Assembly: GCF_000003605.2 (NCBI RefSeq)
Contig: NW_003129359.1
Span: forward strand, 464,928-528,264
Length of the DNA: 63,337 bases
DNA from: Saccoglossus kowalevskii
Lineage: Eukaryota; Hemichordata; Enteropneusta; Harrimaniidae
Direction: 5' to 3'
Shown here: positions 49,401 to 55,377 of the stretch, piece by piece
Numbering within the stretch: the stretch's first letter is position 1
Layout: every line of letters begins with the position of its first letter
Notes under the pieces: generated by a model
Told to the model about the DNA's origin: nothing
Databases searched by the model: none
What the model saw: the letters and a program-made list of their open reading frames with translations, nothing else
Program-made: the position numbers and the translations under genes

Positions 49401-49726
49401 ACCAGAAAAACATTAACATGGAAACACGATGGGACAGCAGTTTGTTTGGAAAAAACTATGGCAACAGTAGTTTTCTTTTCGGTAGCAACGTTACCGGCGT
49501 AGCGAATCCACTCCCGCCTAGTTTCGATGAAGAACGTACCGAGAACGCCGATGAAAACACATCCGCAAAAAATGAGGATCATGGTGATTTGCTGGGGAAA
49601 GAAAAACTAAAACCAAAAGATTCTGGTTTCGGAGAGGTGTCTTCCGAACAGAACGATTTCACTCAAATTGTTGAGGAATATACTCCAAGAAAGTTAACAA
49701 TCCCCAGTGTGTTTTTGCAGGCATAG
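10424..49726 (+). CDS. Gene A: giant chimeric SRCR / furin-like / Ig / FN3 / mucin transmembrane receptor (multi-exon gene model)
   Basis: I reconstruct about 24 exons by joining GT-AG sites of matching phase. Domains in order: signal peptide (residues 1-22), furin-like Cys-rich repeats flanking SRCR1 (about 50-560, SRCR1 148-249), SRCR2 (566-675), EGF-like (690-739), five Ig domains (740-1192), RPTP-like FN3 (1193-1381), Thr/Ser mucin stalk (1396-1864), one membrane helix (about 1875-1900), and an acidic, disordered cytoplasmic tail to about 2607. Module borders are almost all phase 1, as in exon-shuffled receptors. No kinase, phosphatase, TIR or death domain is seen. By architecture it is a cell-surface recognition or adhesion receptor; ligand and signalling partners are unknown. 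One junction (40672 to 43849) is out of phase and may hide a micro-exon or an indel. The exons could in principle belong to two adjacent genes, but the unbroken phase chain argues for one. Individual exons are listed separately. Confidence 0.75.
13293..13554 (+). mobile_element. MITE family 1 copy
   Basis: TTAA flanks both ends. The left end is ATGGCGGCTGTCGTCGCGC plus TGCGCATGTGCGA; the right end is GCATGCGCGGCGCGGCGACT plus ACCACCC before TTAA. The interior shares GATTTTCCCACAATCCAATG and AGTATGAGGTTTGACCT with the other two copies. Confidence 0.75.
14917..15108. repeat. (AAATAT)n microsatellite, about 190 bp
   Basis: Near-perfect 6-bp repeats of AAATAT run through this block, with short interruptions in the first 80 bases. 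The apparent Ile-Tyr and Ile-Phe ORFs on the minus strand are products of the repeat and are not genes. Confidence 0.9.
16413..16705 (+). mobile_element. MITE family 1 copy next to gene A exon 2
   Basis: TTAA-flanked, starting AGGACGGTAGTCGTC and ending GGCGCGACGACTACCGCCC. The interior carries the family signature (CCACAATCCAATG, CACAAGTATGAGGTT, GTTTGTACTCGTTGATCTG). It lies about 200 bp upstream of the exon 2 acceptor. Confidence 0.75.
16914..18599 (+). CDS. Gene A exon 2: furin-like cysteine-rich repeats around SRCR domain 1, start of SRCR domain 2
   Basis: A single 1,686-bp exon enters in phase 1 after TTATTCACAG and leaves in phase 1 at GTAAGT. It begins with a Thr/Ser-rich glycosylation-prone linker, then a furin-like repeat (CLRCYEGCTSC), then a full SRCR domain: KVRLVDGEDASQGRLELL, GTWGLVCDDGWTLDNARVVC, and a C-terminal HNCQNSENVGVSC. 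Then come six or so furin-like CxxC repeats, for example CDECDSNCLLC, CSPCNSSCAQC, CSTCTSNCATC, CKKCKPLCMVC. The last residues (RVRLMGGSNTLEGRVEVY) open SRCR2. SRCR domains bind polyanionic or microbial ligands in scavenger receptors; furin-like repeats occur in growth-factor-binding receptors and R-spondins. Both domain calls are strong; function is inferred. Confidence 0.9.
19380..20490. repeat. 27-bp minisatellite with 54-bp higher-order unit
   Basis: Successive copies of GTAGACATAACACC plus CACTGT-TAGRT units have a 27-bp period. In the core (about 19660-20230) two variants, with CACACTGTCTAGGT and CTCACTGTTTAGAT, alternate and give a 54-bp dimer. The edges (19380-19620 and 20240-20490) are more degenerate. 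Because 27 is a multiple of three, several strands and frames read as long Cys/His/Leu-rich ORFs, which are not genes. Confidence 0.9.
21205..21254. other. Assembly gap (50 N)
   Basis: A run of exactly 50 undetermined bases. The true gap length may differ. Confidence 1.
24877..26808 (+). CDS. Gene A exons 3-5: SRCR domain 2 completion and EGF-like segment
   Basis: Exon 3 (24877-24965) reads GVWGPICAFNWQYNAANVVC then KELQLGIVIE, the middle of an SRCR domain. Exon 4 (25359-25508) reads VLQTNVFGKSDMKPLAAQFS, then WDCLNDVPTPHIYDC. Exon 5 ends the domain with IAGVRC; I prefer a start at 26589, which gives near-normal cysteine spacing, with 26577 as the alternative behind a better pyrimidine tract. 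Exon 5 then encodes CFVGVECHQYPV and CDPCPLDYVGDGRVC, an EGF-like pattern as in thrombospondin-type proteins, and leaves in phase 1 at 26808. SRCR2 is more divergent than SRCR1 and is split by two phase-0 introns, whereas SRCR1 is intronless. Confidence 0.8.
25099..25250 (+). mobile_element. MITE family 3 copy (TTAA-flanked, about 150 bp)
   Basis: TTAA at both ends. The left end is AGCGATGGAGTTGTCACTTG plus CGCATGCGTC; the right end is GCGCAGGTGACAACCCTCCC plus GCT. The interior carries TTTGCGTTTTTAGCGTG, the family hallmark. It sits between gene A exons 3 and 4. Confidence 0.8.
25780..25845. repeat. Interspersed repeat fragment shared with 54960-55025
   Basis: ACTGTACCATGTATTTACAA plus GGGCTCTGTGTGAGCTGC here aligns with ACTGTACCAAGTATTTATAC plus GCGCTCTGTGCGAGCTGC downstream. 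The element type is not recognised. Confidence 0.55.
27833..28829 (+). CDS. Gene A exons 6-7: Ig domain 1
   Basis: Exon 6 (27833-28001) enters in phase 1 and encodes GPPEIIYPRGDV, LTLLCSVQKYTSITWYKD, the B-strand Cys and C-strand Trp of an I-set Ig fold. Exon 7 (28708-28829) joins in phase 2 and encodes SSSGLYTCVASNLNGQS, the Y-x-C motif. It ends in phase 1 at a GTAAGA donor. Ig domains of this type mediate protein-protein contacts outside the cell. The intron between the two halves carries two MITE copies in opposite orientation. Confidence 0.85.
28050..28201 (+). mobile_element. MITE family 3 copy, intron of Ig domain 1
   Basis: It starts at TTAAAGGGAAAGGGGGGGTC followed by ACCTGCGCATGCGGCC and contains GCCTTTGCGTTTTTAGCGTG. 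The right end is degenerate (GTGCGTAGGTGACGCTCC) with TTAG instead of TTAA. Confidence 0.75.
28514..28652 (-). mobile_element. MITE family 3 copy, reverse orientation
   Basis: TTAA-flanked and inverted relative to the previous copy: CCCAAGCGACGATAACAACA, CTAAAAACGCAAAGGCTC and GCGCAGGTGACGACTCCCCC before GCTTTAA. The left end has lost part of its inverted repeat. It ends about 55 bp before exon 7. Confidence 0.8.
29156..29618 (+). CDS. Gene A exons 8-9: Ig domain 2
   Basis: Exon 8 (29156-29287) encodes EPIVITKPPDTQIGVSG, ITLTCGHIGSPTPNVTWLKD, and exon 9 (29478-29618) encodes LRLTVTGSLLITGDRGEDSG then DYSCKVEN. All borders are phase 1. It has the canonical Cys-Trp-Cys pattern of an I-set Ig domain. 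Confidence 0.88.
29917..30559 (+). CDS. Gene A exons 10-11: Ig domain 3
   Basis: Exon 10 (29917-30068) encodes KPVIKPAFPNNIVIM, LEIPCDTTGAPEPILYWKKN; exon 11 (30439-30559) joins in phase 0 and encodes SMADMQITDSGMFTCFVNNQ. Both cysteines and the Trp are present. It ends in phase 1 at GTATGT. A short degenerate inverted-repeat element starting GTGGCGGATTTAG lies in the intron at about 30307-30410. Confidence 0.88.
30757..30786. repeat. (AAAT)n microsatellite
   Basis: A short perfect run of AAATAAATAAATAAATAAAT lies in the intron between Ig domains 3 and 4. Confidence 0.8.
30975..33673 (+). CDS. Gene A exons 12-13: Ig domain 4
   Basis: Exon 12 (30975-31123) encodes VEPVVMAATVDN, NITVVCRVSIHDLSTVTWFK; exon 13 (33565-33673) joins in phase 0 and encodes FSLSLLDVKENDAGVYTCVA then SNPIGQ. 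The canonical cysteines are present, and the domain is slightly short. The 2.4-kb intron holds two MITEs (32574-32706, 32821-32986). Confidence 0.85.
32574..32706 (+). mobile_element. MITE family 2 copy (TTAA-flanked, about 130 bp)
   Basis: Left end AGCGCGGTGGTCGTCGCGC, right end GCGACACGACGACTGCCACC, with TTAA at both edges. The interior GTCGCTATGAGTCCCATATC is shared with copies at 41412-41544 and 53091-53216. Confidence 0.8.
32821..32986 (-). mobile_element. MITE family 3 copy
   Basis: TTAA-flanked; carries AGTCCCAAGCGACGATAACA, ACGCAAAGGCTGATGGG and GCGCAGGTGACGACTCCCCC in the reverse orientation. It ends with CCGCTTTAA. Confidence 0.8.
34085..35233 (+). CDS. Gene A exons 14-15: Ig domain 5 lacking both canonical cysteines
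   Basis: Exon 14 (34085-34222) encodes VPPRFIIAPQNETVLANFPA, VLLYDVYGLPAPDITWTTQG; exon 15 (35108-35233) joins in phase 1 and encodes FTITPSWLQFVPSYPNDTGQ then YTVSANNSEGVLEV. The C-strand Trp and the D-x-G-x-Y signature are kept, but the B-strand Cys is Tyr and the F-strand Cys is Val (Y-T-V instead of Y-x-C). Both losses together suggest a stable disulphide-free Ig fold rather than decay. The donor of exon 14 is embedded in a minisatellite. Confidence 0.8.
34211..34675. repeat. About 28-32-bp minisatellite starting at the exon 14 splice donor
   Basis: Units of the form GCACCCTGGTATATATGCAA plus ATTATGTT, with variants CCCTGGGTGAGTATGTAAAT, repeat about 15 times. The first unit is the end of exon 14 and its donor (CACCCTG-GTGAGC). 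Several units keep a GGTGAGTATG donor-like core. Confidence 0.85.
35580..44097 (+). CDS. Gene A exons 16-18: FN3-like region resembling the membrane-proximal ectodomain of receptor tyrosine phosphatases
   Basis: Exon 16 (35580-35790) encodes FTVSFEDIFC and VYQLIVVDLPEGYT; exon 17 (40567-40672) encodes DLAAYATLVLDTLP and SVVVGDGEVYSSLKL; exon 18 (43849-44097) encodes DEYTYGVFIVVQNT and QWYLVFLKITEVKD. The order Y-Q-x-I-V-V, then A-A-Y-x-T, then V-G-D-G-x-x-Y, then Y-x-x-x-F matches the juxtamembrane FN3-type region of type IIa/IIb receptor phosphatases. No phosphatase domain follows. Exon 16 leaves and exon 17 enters in phase 2, but exon 17 appears to leave in phase 0 (CAG-GTGAGT) while exon 18 must be entered in phase 1. 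The exons are reliable; the join between 17 and 18 is not. Confidence 0.7.
35791..40566 (+). other. Gene A intron 16 (about 4.8 kb)
   Basis: No exon candidate that fits phase is visible. A poly-C run lies near 36170, a pyrimidine-rich run near 38930-38980, and an ORF at 37530-37799 has no recognised motif. Two overlapping ATTTGCAT octamer-like sites occur near 40275. Confidence 0.45.
40673..43848 (+). other. Gene A intron 17 (about 3.2 kb)
   Basis: Apart from a MITE family 2 copy at 41412-41544, nothing is recognised. A small exon of 3n+1 bases is expected here if the flanking splice sites are right, but I could not identify it. Confidence 0.45.
41412..41544 (-). mobile_element. MITE family 2 copy
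   Basis: TTAA-flanked. Left end AGAACGGCAGTCGTCACGCC, right end TGCGCGATGACCACCGCGCT. The interior GATATGGAACTCATAGCGAC is the reverse complement of the copy at 32574-32706. Confidence 0.8.
44451..46271 (+). CDS. Gene A exons 19-20: linker and Thr/Ser-rich mucin-like stalk
   Basis: Exon 19 (44451-44492) is a 42-bp phase 1-1 linker (DSRDNGSGYSTHFSG). Exon 20 (44865-46271) enters after TCTACCACAG in phase 1 and encodes 469 residues dominated by Thr, Ser and Asn, with many N-x-S/T sites (for example NCTDCTNHTELTT, ENTTGTPPS). It ends with a Cys-containing segment (ECVCPVTVQVMTDCYEQ). The composition predicts a heavily O- and N-glycosylated rigid stalk that lifts the globular domains off the membrane. 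Unlike vertebrate mucins, it has no tandem repeat. The ATG at 44807 that would make a longer ORF lies in the intron and is not the start. Confidence 0.85.
46659..46845 (+). CDS. Gene A exon 21: transmembrane helix and stop-transfer
   Basis: The exon encodes SLGKYEIIALLSGVSALVII then LLALIATCLYVVVYQRRRIR, one hydrophobic helix followed by a basic stop-transfer cluster. This fixes type I topology with the C-terminus in the cytoplasm. It enters in phase 1 and leaves in phase 2 at GTAAGT. Confidence 0.9.
46863..46996 (+). mobile_element. MITE family 3 copy, 3' truncated
   Basis: It starts at TTAAAGCGGAGGAGTCGTCA followed by CCTGCGCATGCGTCAGATGG and contains TTTGCGTTTTTAGCGTG and GTCGTCGCTTGGAACTC. 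The right inverted repeat is missing. It starts 18 bp after the exon 21 donor. Confidence 0.75.
47144..49726 (+). CDS. Gene A exons 22-24: cytoplasmic tail and stop codon
   Basis: Exon 22 (47144-47295), exon 23 (47731-49163) and exon 24 (49265-49726) join in phases 1 and 0 and encode about 680 residues, ending PSVFLQA and TAG. The tail is acidic, rich in Asp, Glu, Asn and Ser, and looks disordered. Possible adaptor-docking tyrosines sit in YLPPPPFHNAYDN, DDYAIYIDPLMVSAY, EPLYIEFDP and EEYTPRK; YLPPPP could also bind SH3 domains. No enzymatic domain is visible, and no perfect ITIM or ITAM was found. The large ORF extending upstream of 47731 is intronic and is not coding. Confidence 0.85.
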
Positions 49727-49734
49727 AACATTTC

Positions 49735-49740
49735 AATAAA
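49735..49740 (+). terminator. Polyadenylation signal of gene A
   Basis: AATAAA lies 8 bases after the stop codon of gene A. A 3' end so close to the stop is short but usable; later AATAAA-like sites exist (for example near 50010). Confidence 0.5.
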
Positions 49741-51755
49741 TATCAACCGTTACGCATTTGAGCCTTAATAACAACCCTAATTTATGAACTGACCAAAGAA
49801 CAATATGTGACGCACAAATTAGCAGTTGTTACAAATACATATTATCATTCCATACTTGTACAGATGACTCGGGTTGCATCATTTTCAGATATTCCAAATT
49901 TGTGATTTACCATTGTATATGATGAGTTCAAATGAATTGTTACGGTGCTTACATTTACATAATAACTTTGACGAATAGATGGAACGGAAAGACTCCGTTT
50001 ACATTTTAACAATAAACATTGTTCACTAAATATTAATATAGTATTAACTTTTTACTATCATACTCACTCAGGATAATGGACCGTTTTCCATACATAGTTT
50101 ATAAAAAGTGTGCACCTTATTTGAGAATGTATGTGTTCTCATTTGATGTATCCAATTATCTAACAAAATATTGATGTATCCAAATATCGAAAAAAAAATA
50201 TTGTTAATTAGTTGTGTTTGATTCACTTTCTTCGACATAACGAGCACATGTATTTGTAATATGGCGCAATCTTCTCATTATTTTCAACATGCGTATTTTT
50301 CCCGAATTTACAAACCATTTATTCGTTACAGTATATTTATTTCACAATGAATTATGTATTAGTCAGTTTACTGATCTGAGAAGTGGTTAATGACATTATT
50401 ATAATACAAAATTATAGTTAATGTCATGATAATTACGGATATTTGCGAGCGTGTATTGTATATGTTATATTGTACACTGTGAGGTATATATTATATTACG
50501 CTTAGGACACACCACATGGGACTTCATTCATTCAACGAGTGTAATAATATCCAATTACTTGCTGCAATAAGATAACACTTGTTCTCATAGGGTTGTCTCA
50601 GAATAAATATTGCTGATGACTTTATTTTGTATGTAATGAAGAACGTTCTATATTTAAACCATGTGCCCAGCTGGAATAAACATTTATTTCAATAATGCTT
50701 TTGCTATGCCTAAATTGTATTATTTATTATTATTATATCATTGACGTGTTACTGCTTCTATATAAATGTTCTTTTCTTATGTCGCCCTCGGAATACATTA
50801 TCCTTTCATATTCAAATGCGGATTTTTGATAACCAACAGGGACTAACATTATTGATTGTGTGTGCGTCTGTGAGTTCATTTGTCAAAGTAGTCGCTGGGT
50901 CGTTAGGATTCCAATATACAATTGTATAAGCCAACTTTTCGTTTAACACCTCATGTTTTGTATCATGGGCATTGGGTGCAACTGTTTTAATGCATTGACG
51001 TCGTACGTGTCATGTAGCTCCCATGCACTCATAATCGACATAACAATCATGTGCTGTGACTACGTGATTACGCATTATGTACGTAACGCATTTTGCCACT
51101 TTTCGCACGTTAATAATTTATATATATTTGGTTTCCAAATGTCGTAATTGTGACGTTAGCTATTTAAGCTATGCACATTTGGTGACACATTATGACCTGG
51201 GAATGAAAAGTATGCAAATAATGGACGAATGACATTACAGTGTTAGTAAATAGAATGGATTTATATTTCAGCGAAGCAGTACTTCATGCACATGAAATGT
51301 TAGTTGGTTACAATCTAAAACAAAGCAGTATATACGTATTTCAGCGGAGGACTCTGGAGGCCAACTTGGGTAGAACCAAATGAATTCACATCAATGTGTC
51401 GGCTGCTAAACGTGCGTGCCCGTTAACAATAAGCAACACGTTACAATAGATGGTAAAATCATAATATATTTTTAAATTGTAATCGGATTATTTCGTTACG
51501 TAATGGACACAATGTAATACGATCACGTTACATGCCACATACTGGTATAGTAAACCACATAACTGCACCTAGTATTGAAGTAAGGTATGTATGCCGCAAC
51601 TCCTATCGTACATTATTTTATTTTATTTTATTTTATTTTATTTTATTTTATTTTATTTTATTTTATTTTATTTTGCTGAGTATATCGTACGATATGAATG
51701 TGACTTTTTCTCCTTTTTCGTCGAATTTAGTTAATACTTCACGCTATATACCGAG
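49741..51755. other. Intergenic region between genes A and B
   Basis: About 2 kb of AT-rich sequence with no coding features. The ATTTT microsatellite at 51613-51674 is listed separately. Confidence 0.5.
51613..51674. repeat. (ATTTT)n microsatellite
   Basis: Twelve or so perfect 5-bp repeats, located about 80 bp upstream of the gene B start codon. Confidence 0.9.
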
Positions 51756-54700
51756 ATGTGGAAATACTGTGTTACGTTGTTGGTGTTTCTCTCCATGGAA
51801 AGTTATGCTGTAGGTGGGTATACTAGTAGTAGAACGCACTGGTTCATGGTCGACTGGTGTAACAGCCACACTGTGGGACCGCCAGATCCACGAAATTACG
51901 ATATTCATAATTAGATAAGATTTTTCAGCGCACCAGTGCAATCAAATCTGTTCAACCTACAATGGGTTTCTTTCAGAGGCAACGTGTACTAAGAACCAGT
52001 TTAGGTGTAGCGATGGTTCATGTATACCGGCCGCTTCCCGTTGTGATTTCCAATACGACTGTCGGGAGCGAGATGACGAAGCGGATTGCCCGGAACCAAG
52101 TAAGTAGTTACTGTAGGAGAGCTATATAGATACACTAATGCAATCAGTAATTTGATTGATCTTGTTACTCGAGTTTTGTGGGAGGAAATTTGCAATCACA
52201 AGTCCATTTGAAATGTACCAACTTGTATTTCAGATCCATGTAACGACGAGTTTGAATTCCGCTGTGATAATGGTATGTGTATACCGAGATATCTGACTTG
52301 CGACGGCAGTGCTTTCTGTGAAAACGGCGAAGATGAACAAGATTGTGGTATGTATTAATTAACTATAGCTAATAGTTTTACGATGAACAAAATTCCTTAC
52401 ATTGGATGCCTGCAATATGTACATTTTGCCGGGAGTGCATTTCCGTCAACATTTAATAATATGGTTGTTAACATCACAGTATCAATTCATCATTTCACTG
52501 TGACCTCGATGTTGACGGCCATTGTATGCATTAATTAACTAAGGAATTAGCTCACACAATGTAAATGATGTGAGCTGTTGACTGGGATGATAATAAAACT
52601 ACTAATATATGTACATACAGAAATATAATCACTAGTTTCGTTACGAATGCATCACGGACAACAAACCAATTTGAGAAAATATAACTGTTCACAAACAGGC
52701 AAAATTCAGAAATTGTCTAAAAAATGTCAATAATAAATTTTAAAAAAGCAAATAATAGCATATATTTGTAATTCCGGTTGATGGTAAATACATATTTTTT
52801 TTCGTGTTCGAACGTGGAAAGTATGGTAAGTTAAAATGTGTAAATATTGCGTTGGTGTGAAATAAACTACCAATCCTGAGGTGTAAATTTAAATATTATT
52901 ATCGAAACTGAATAAAATGGGAGATTTGATGAAGTATGCTCTTGTGATTGGCTCTGCTCATCGACAGCTGATATTACGCGAAGGCCAAACTGTATCGTTG
53001 TCATGTGATGCACCATACATGATAGAACAGTGCCTTATAATTCAAACTCTGTACATAACTTTCAATCATGGATATATATTGAACCATGAATTAAAAGGTG
53101 GTGGTTTTCGGGAACCGCGTGTTCAAATTTCAAACAATGTAATTATACGTACGTTGTGTACGTCGCTGTGATTCCCATATCGAGAAGGAAGCGGCCCTAC
53201 GACCACCGCCCTTTAAAGAAAAAAACAATTTGTAATTCTGATTTTGTCTCACCATTGTTTCTTCAGGATCACAGTGCGCATTATGCGAGAACCGATGGAT
53301 GGATGAATATGACGAGTGTTATTCCCCGAGATATCCGATCACATGCAAGAAAAATATGAGTTGAATGGATCAGCATGGCTACTGTGGAAACATTTATATT
53401 AGCGATACAGTCTATTTTGTCGATTATGAAAAGCCATTTGATATTGTATATCGGGATGACATGTTTGATGTGTTGCAGCGGTTTAAGTTTAGTAATTCGT
53501 TTCGTCAGTGGTTCAAGTCGTTAAGAGCTGCTCGGGCTATTTTATGTTAGAAAGAGGAGTTATACATGGCTGATCTTATTTGTCTGAGGTATTTTTGCTT
53601 GCCATGGGGATACTAGCTTGTAACATCAGGCACAGTAAGGTTATAAAAGGTTTTCAATTTCAAAGGTCATGATACAAATATCCATGAAGGTATAATTACG
53701 TCGCTAGCAGATAACACAACTATTTACGTTCGCGATGTCACGTTTATCAAACATGTACATTTCGTTATGTGCTCATTTCATTACTGTCGTGGTTTGAAAT
53801 TACGTAAAGCGAAAGGCAGTCTGGTTAGGGAGCATGGAAAACGGTGACCATACAGTCACTGTACAGGAATATAACCTGGACAAAGAATCCTATTAAAACT
53901 GTAGGTGCCTATTTTAGATATATACAATGCAAAACGACGATGAACAATCTTGAATCATTGGAAAATGTGTTAAATACATTAGACGACGTCACCCGTCTTT
54001 GTACGGCAGATTATTAATTACGAAAAATACATTTCTTTCATCAGTGATCGGCATACCAAATTATATCTCTTGTCAAGTCCTGAAACGTAAATAAAAAAAT
54101 ATTAACTCGGGTCCGTGAAAGACAATACAATTGTTGCCGAGTCAGGCACGTGTCAAGTACAAGTACGTCACGCAATGTGGACTGATAAAGTGATTGATAG
54201 AATTTGAAGACACCCGTGGTCTGCCATAACATGGTCATATATGCAAATGAGTGAAAATGTCAGTAATTAACAGCAGCGTGTTATTTGGCGTACTGTGCCG
54301 AAACCTGTTGACACAATTATACCTGAGTTTTGTATCAGTACGTCGCGTGCGGTGTAAAGAGTAAACACTGATTTCTCCGACCGTCAGTGCAGTACAATTC
54401 ACAATGACGAATTATAATATATGCAATACTGTATCTACAGGAAGTATGTATTACCCGTATAAAACAAAACAGTCGAGGCAATATTATGTATTCTGTGCAA
54501 GGATGTATTGCAAAAAAGGTAAATTACGTTGCATGATCGTAATGCATGTCCTCGATCATTTTTGACAAAAGTATGCACACGTATTAATTATTAAATTCAA
54601 CCAGAGCCAAAAAATACATGTAATTGTAACTGGCATTACGTATTGTATGTATTTCGCAGCGTTGTGATATTTTACAAAGTAAAAATGTACCCGGATGCAA

Positions 54701-55377
54701 TCAAGACATCATTAGCGTAGCTTCCACTTCAATGTGTACAGTGTGCTGTAACAACGACCGATGTAACCATCCAGATAATTTGAAAGTACAAAAAGGTATC
54801 GTATGACAAGCGTCTCATTGTTCACATAGGTGACTTGGGTTGTTAAATATTATTGCGATCTGCTGTAGTGAATATCCGACTTGTAGTGAATATACGTTGT
54901 TTGTTGACACATAATTCGAACTCGCTCGCGCTGCGCGGCGACCAATTCTTAGACGAGGCGCTACGTCGTGGAACGTTCGTGCACTACTGTACCAAGTATT
55001 TATACGCGCTCTGTGCGAGCTGCTCCTGAACGCCGGTGAAAACAGCTAAAGTCGAGAGATCAGTACAAATTCCATCTACTCTGAATTATGGAATTGAGTT
55101 AATACTTGTTATATATGCCACGAACTTGCATGACCGTAATTTGTTTGGAACACATATCATATGTCATGTTTTCAGCCACAACATTTCTCTGCGCGAACTG
55201 TAGGGGGCGGTGTAATGTGTTCCCACGAATACATACATAACTGAAAGGCGAAGTATATATAACGCGATGTAATAAAGCTTCGAAAATCGACACTGCTGGG
55301 TATAAATATGTCCATAATGTTCACTGACACAATTATTCTCTATAATTTTACAGCCGAAGATACAGTGTCCCAGTAAT
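51756..55377 (+). CDS. Gene B: secreted protein with two LDLa repeats and a Ly6/uPAR-type three-finger domain (splice donor damaged)
   Basis: Seven exons give 206 residues: 51756-51813 (signal peptide [18 protein letters not shown]), 51977-52099 (LDLa1, [19 protein letters not shown]), 52234-52347 (LDLa2, [19 protein letters not shown]), 53267-53355, 54441-54518 and 54660-54795 (three-finger domain from CALCENRW through ITC, EVC, QGC to [12 protein letters not shown]), and 55355-55377 (AEDTVSQ, stop). LDLa modules bind calcium and protein ligands; LU domains form disulphide-pinned three-finger folds that act as ligands or receptor modules. LU exons match gene C exon for exon. The donor after 53355 reads ATGAGT where gene C has GTAAGG, and reading through hits a stop at 53362. 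Gene B is therefore either a recent pseudogene, a non-canonical splice, or an assembly error. Assignment of both domain types is firm. Confidence 0.75.
53091..53216 (+). mobile_element. MITE family 2 copy in gene B intron 3
   Basis: TTAA at both ends. It starts AAGGTGGTGGTTTTCGGG and ends GCGGCCCTACGACCACCGCC plus CT. The interior GTCGCTGTGATTCCCATATC is shared with the other family 2 copies. It lies about 50 bp before the exon 4 acceptor. Confidence 0.75.
53380..53990 (+). pseudogene. L1-like LINE reverse transcriptase fragment inside gene B
   Basis: Frame 53365-53550 reads [20 protein letters not shown] then [17 protein letters not shown], the palm region of a LINE reverse transcriptase (D-x-E-K-x-F-D). 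Further on, in another frame, [20 protein letters not shown] is a decayed form of the catalytic A-D-D-T-T motif with the second Asp changed to Asn. Stops and frameshifts are frequent. It begins about 25 bp after the end of gene B exon 4. Confidence 0.75.
54900..55030. repeat. Interspersed repeat fragments in gene B intron 6
   Basis: GCGCTGCGCGGCGACCAATT resembles a MITE family 2 end, and ACTGTACCAAGTATTTATAC plus the following 20 bases match 25797-25830. The type is unresolved. Confidence 0.4.

Noticed and set aside
53356-53363. U12-type AT-AC intron in gene B
   Set aside because: The bases ATGAGT do not match the ATATCCTT donor consensus, and the acceptor ends in AG.
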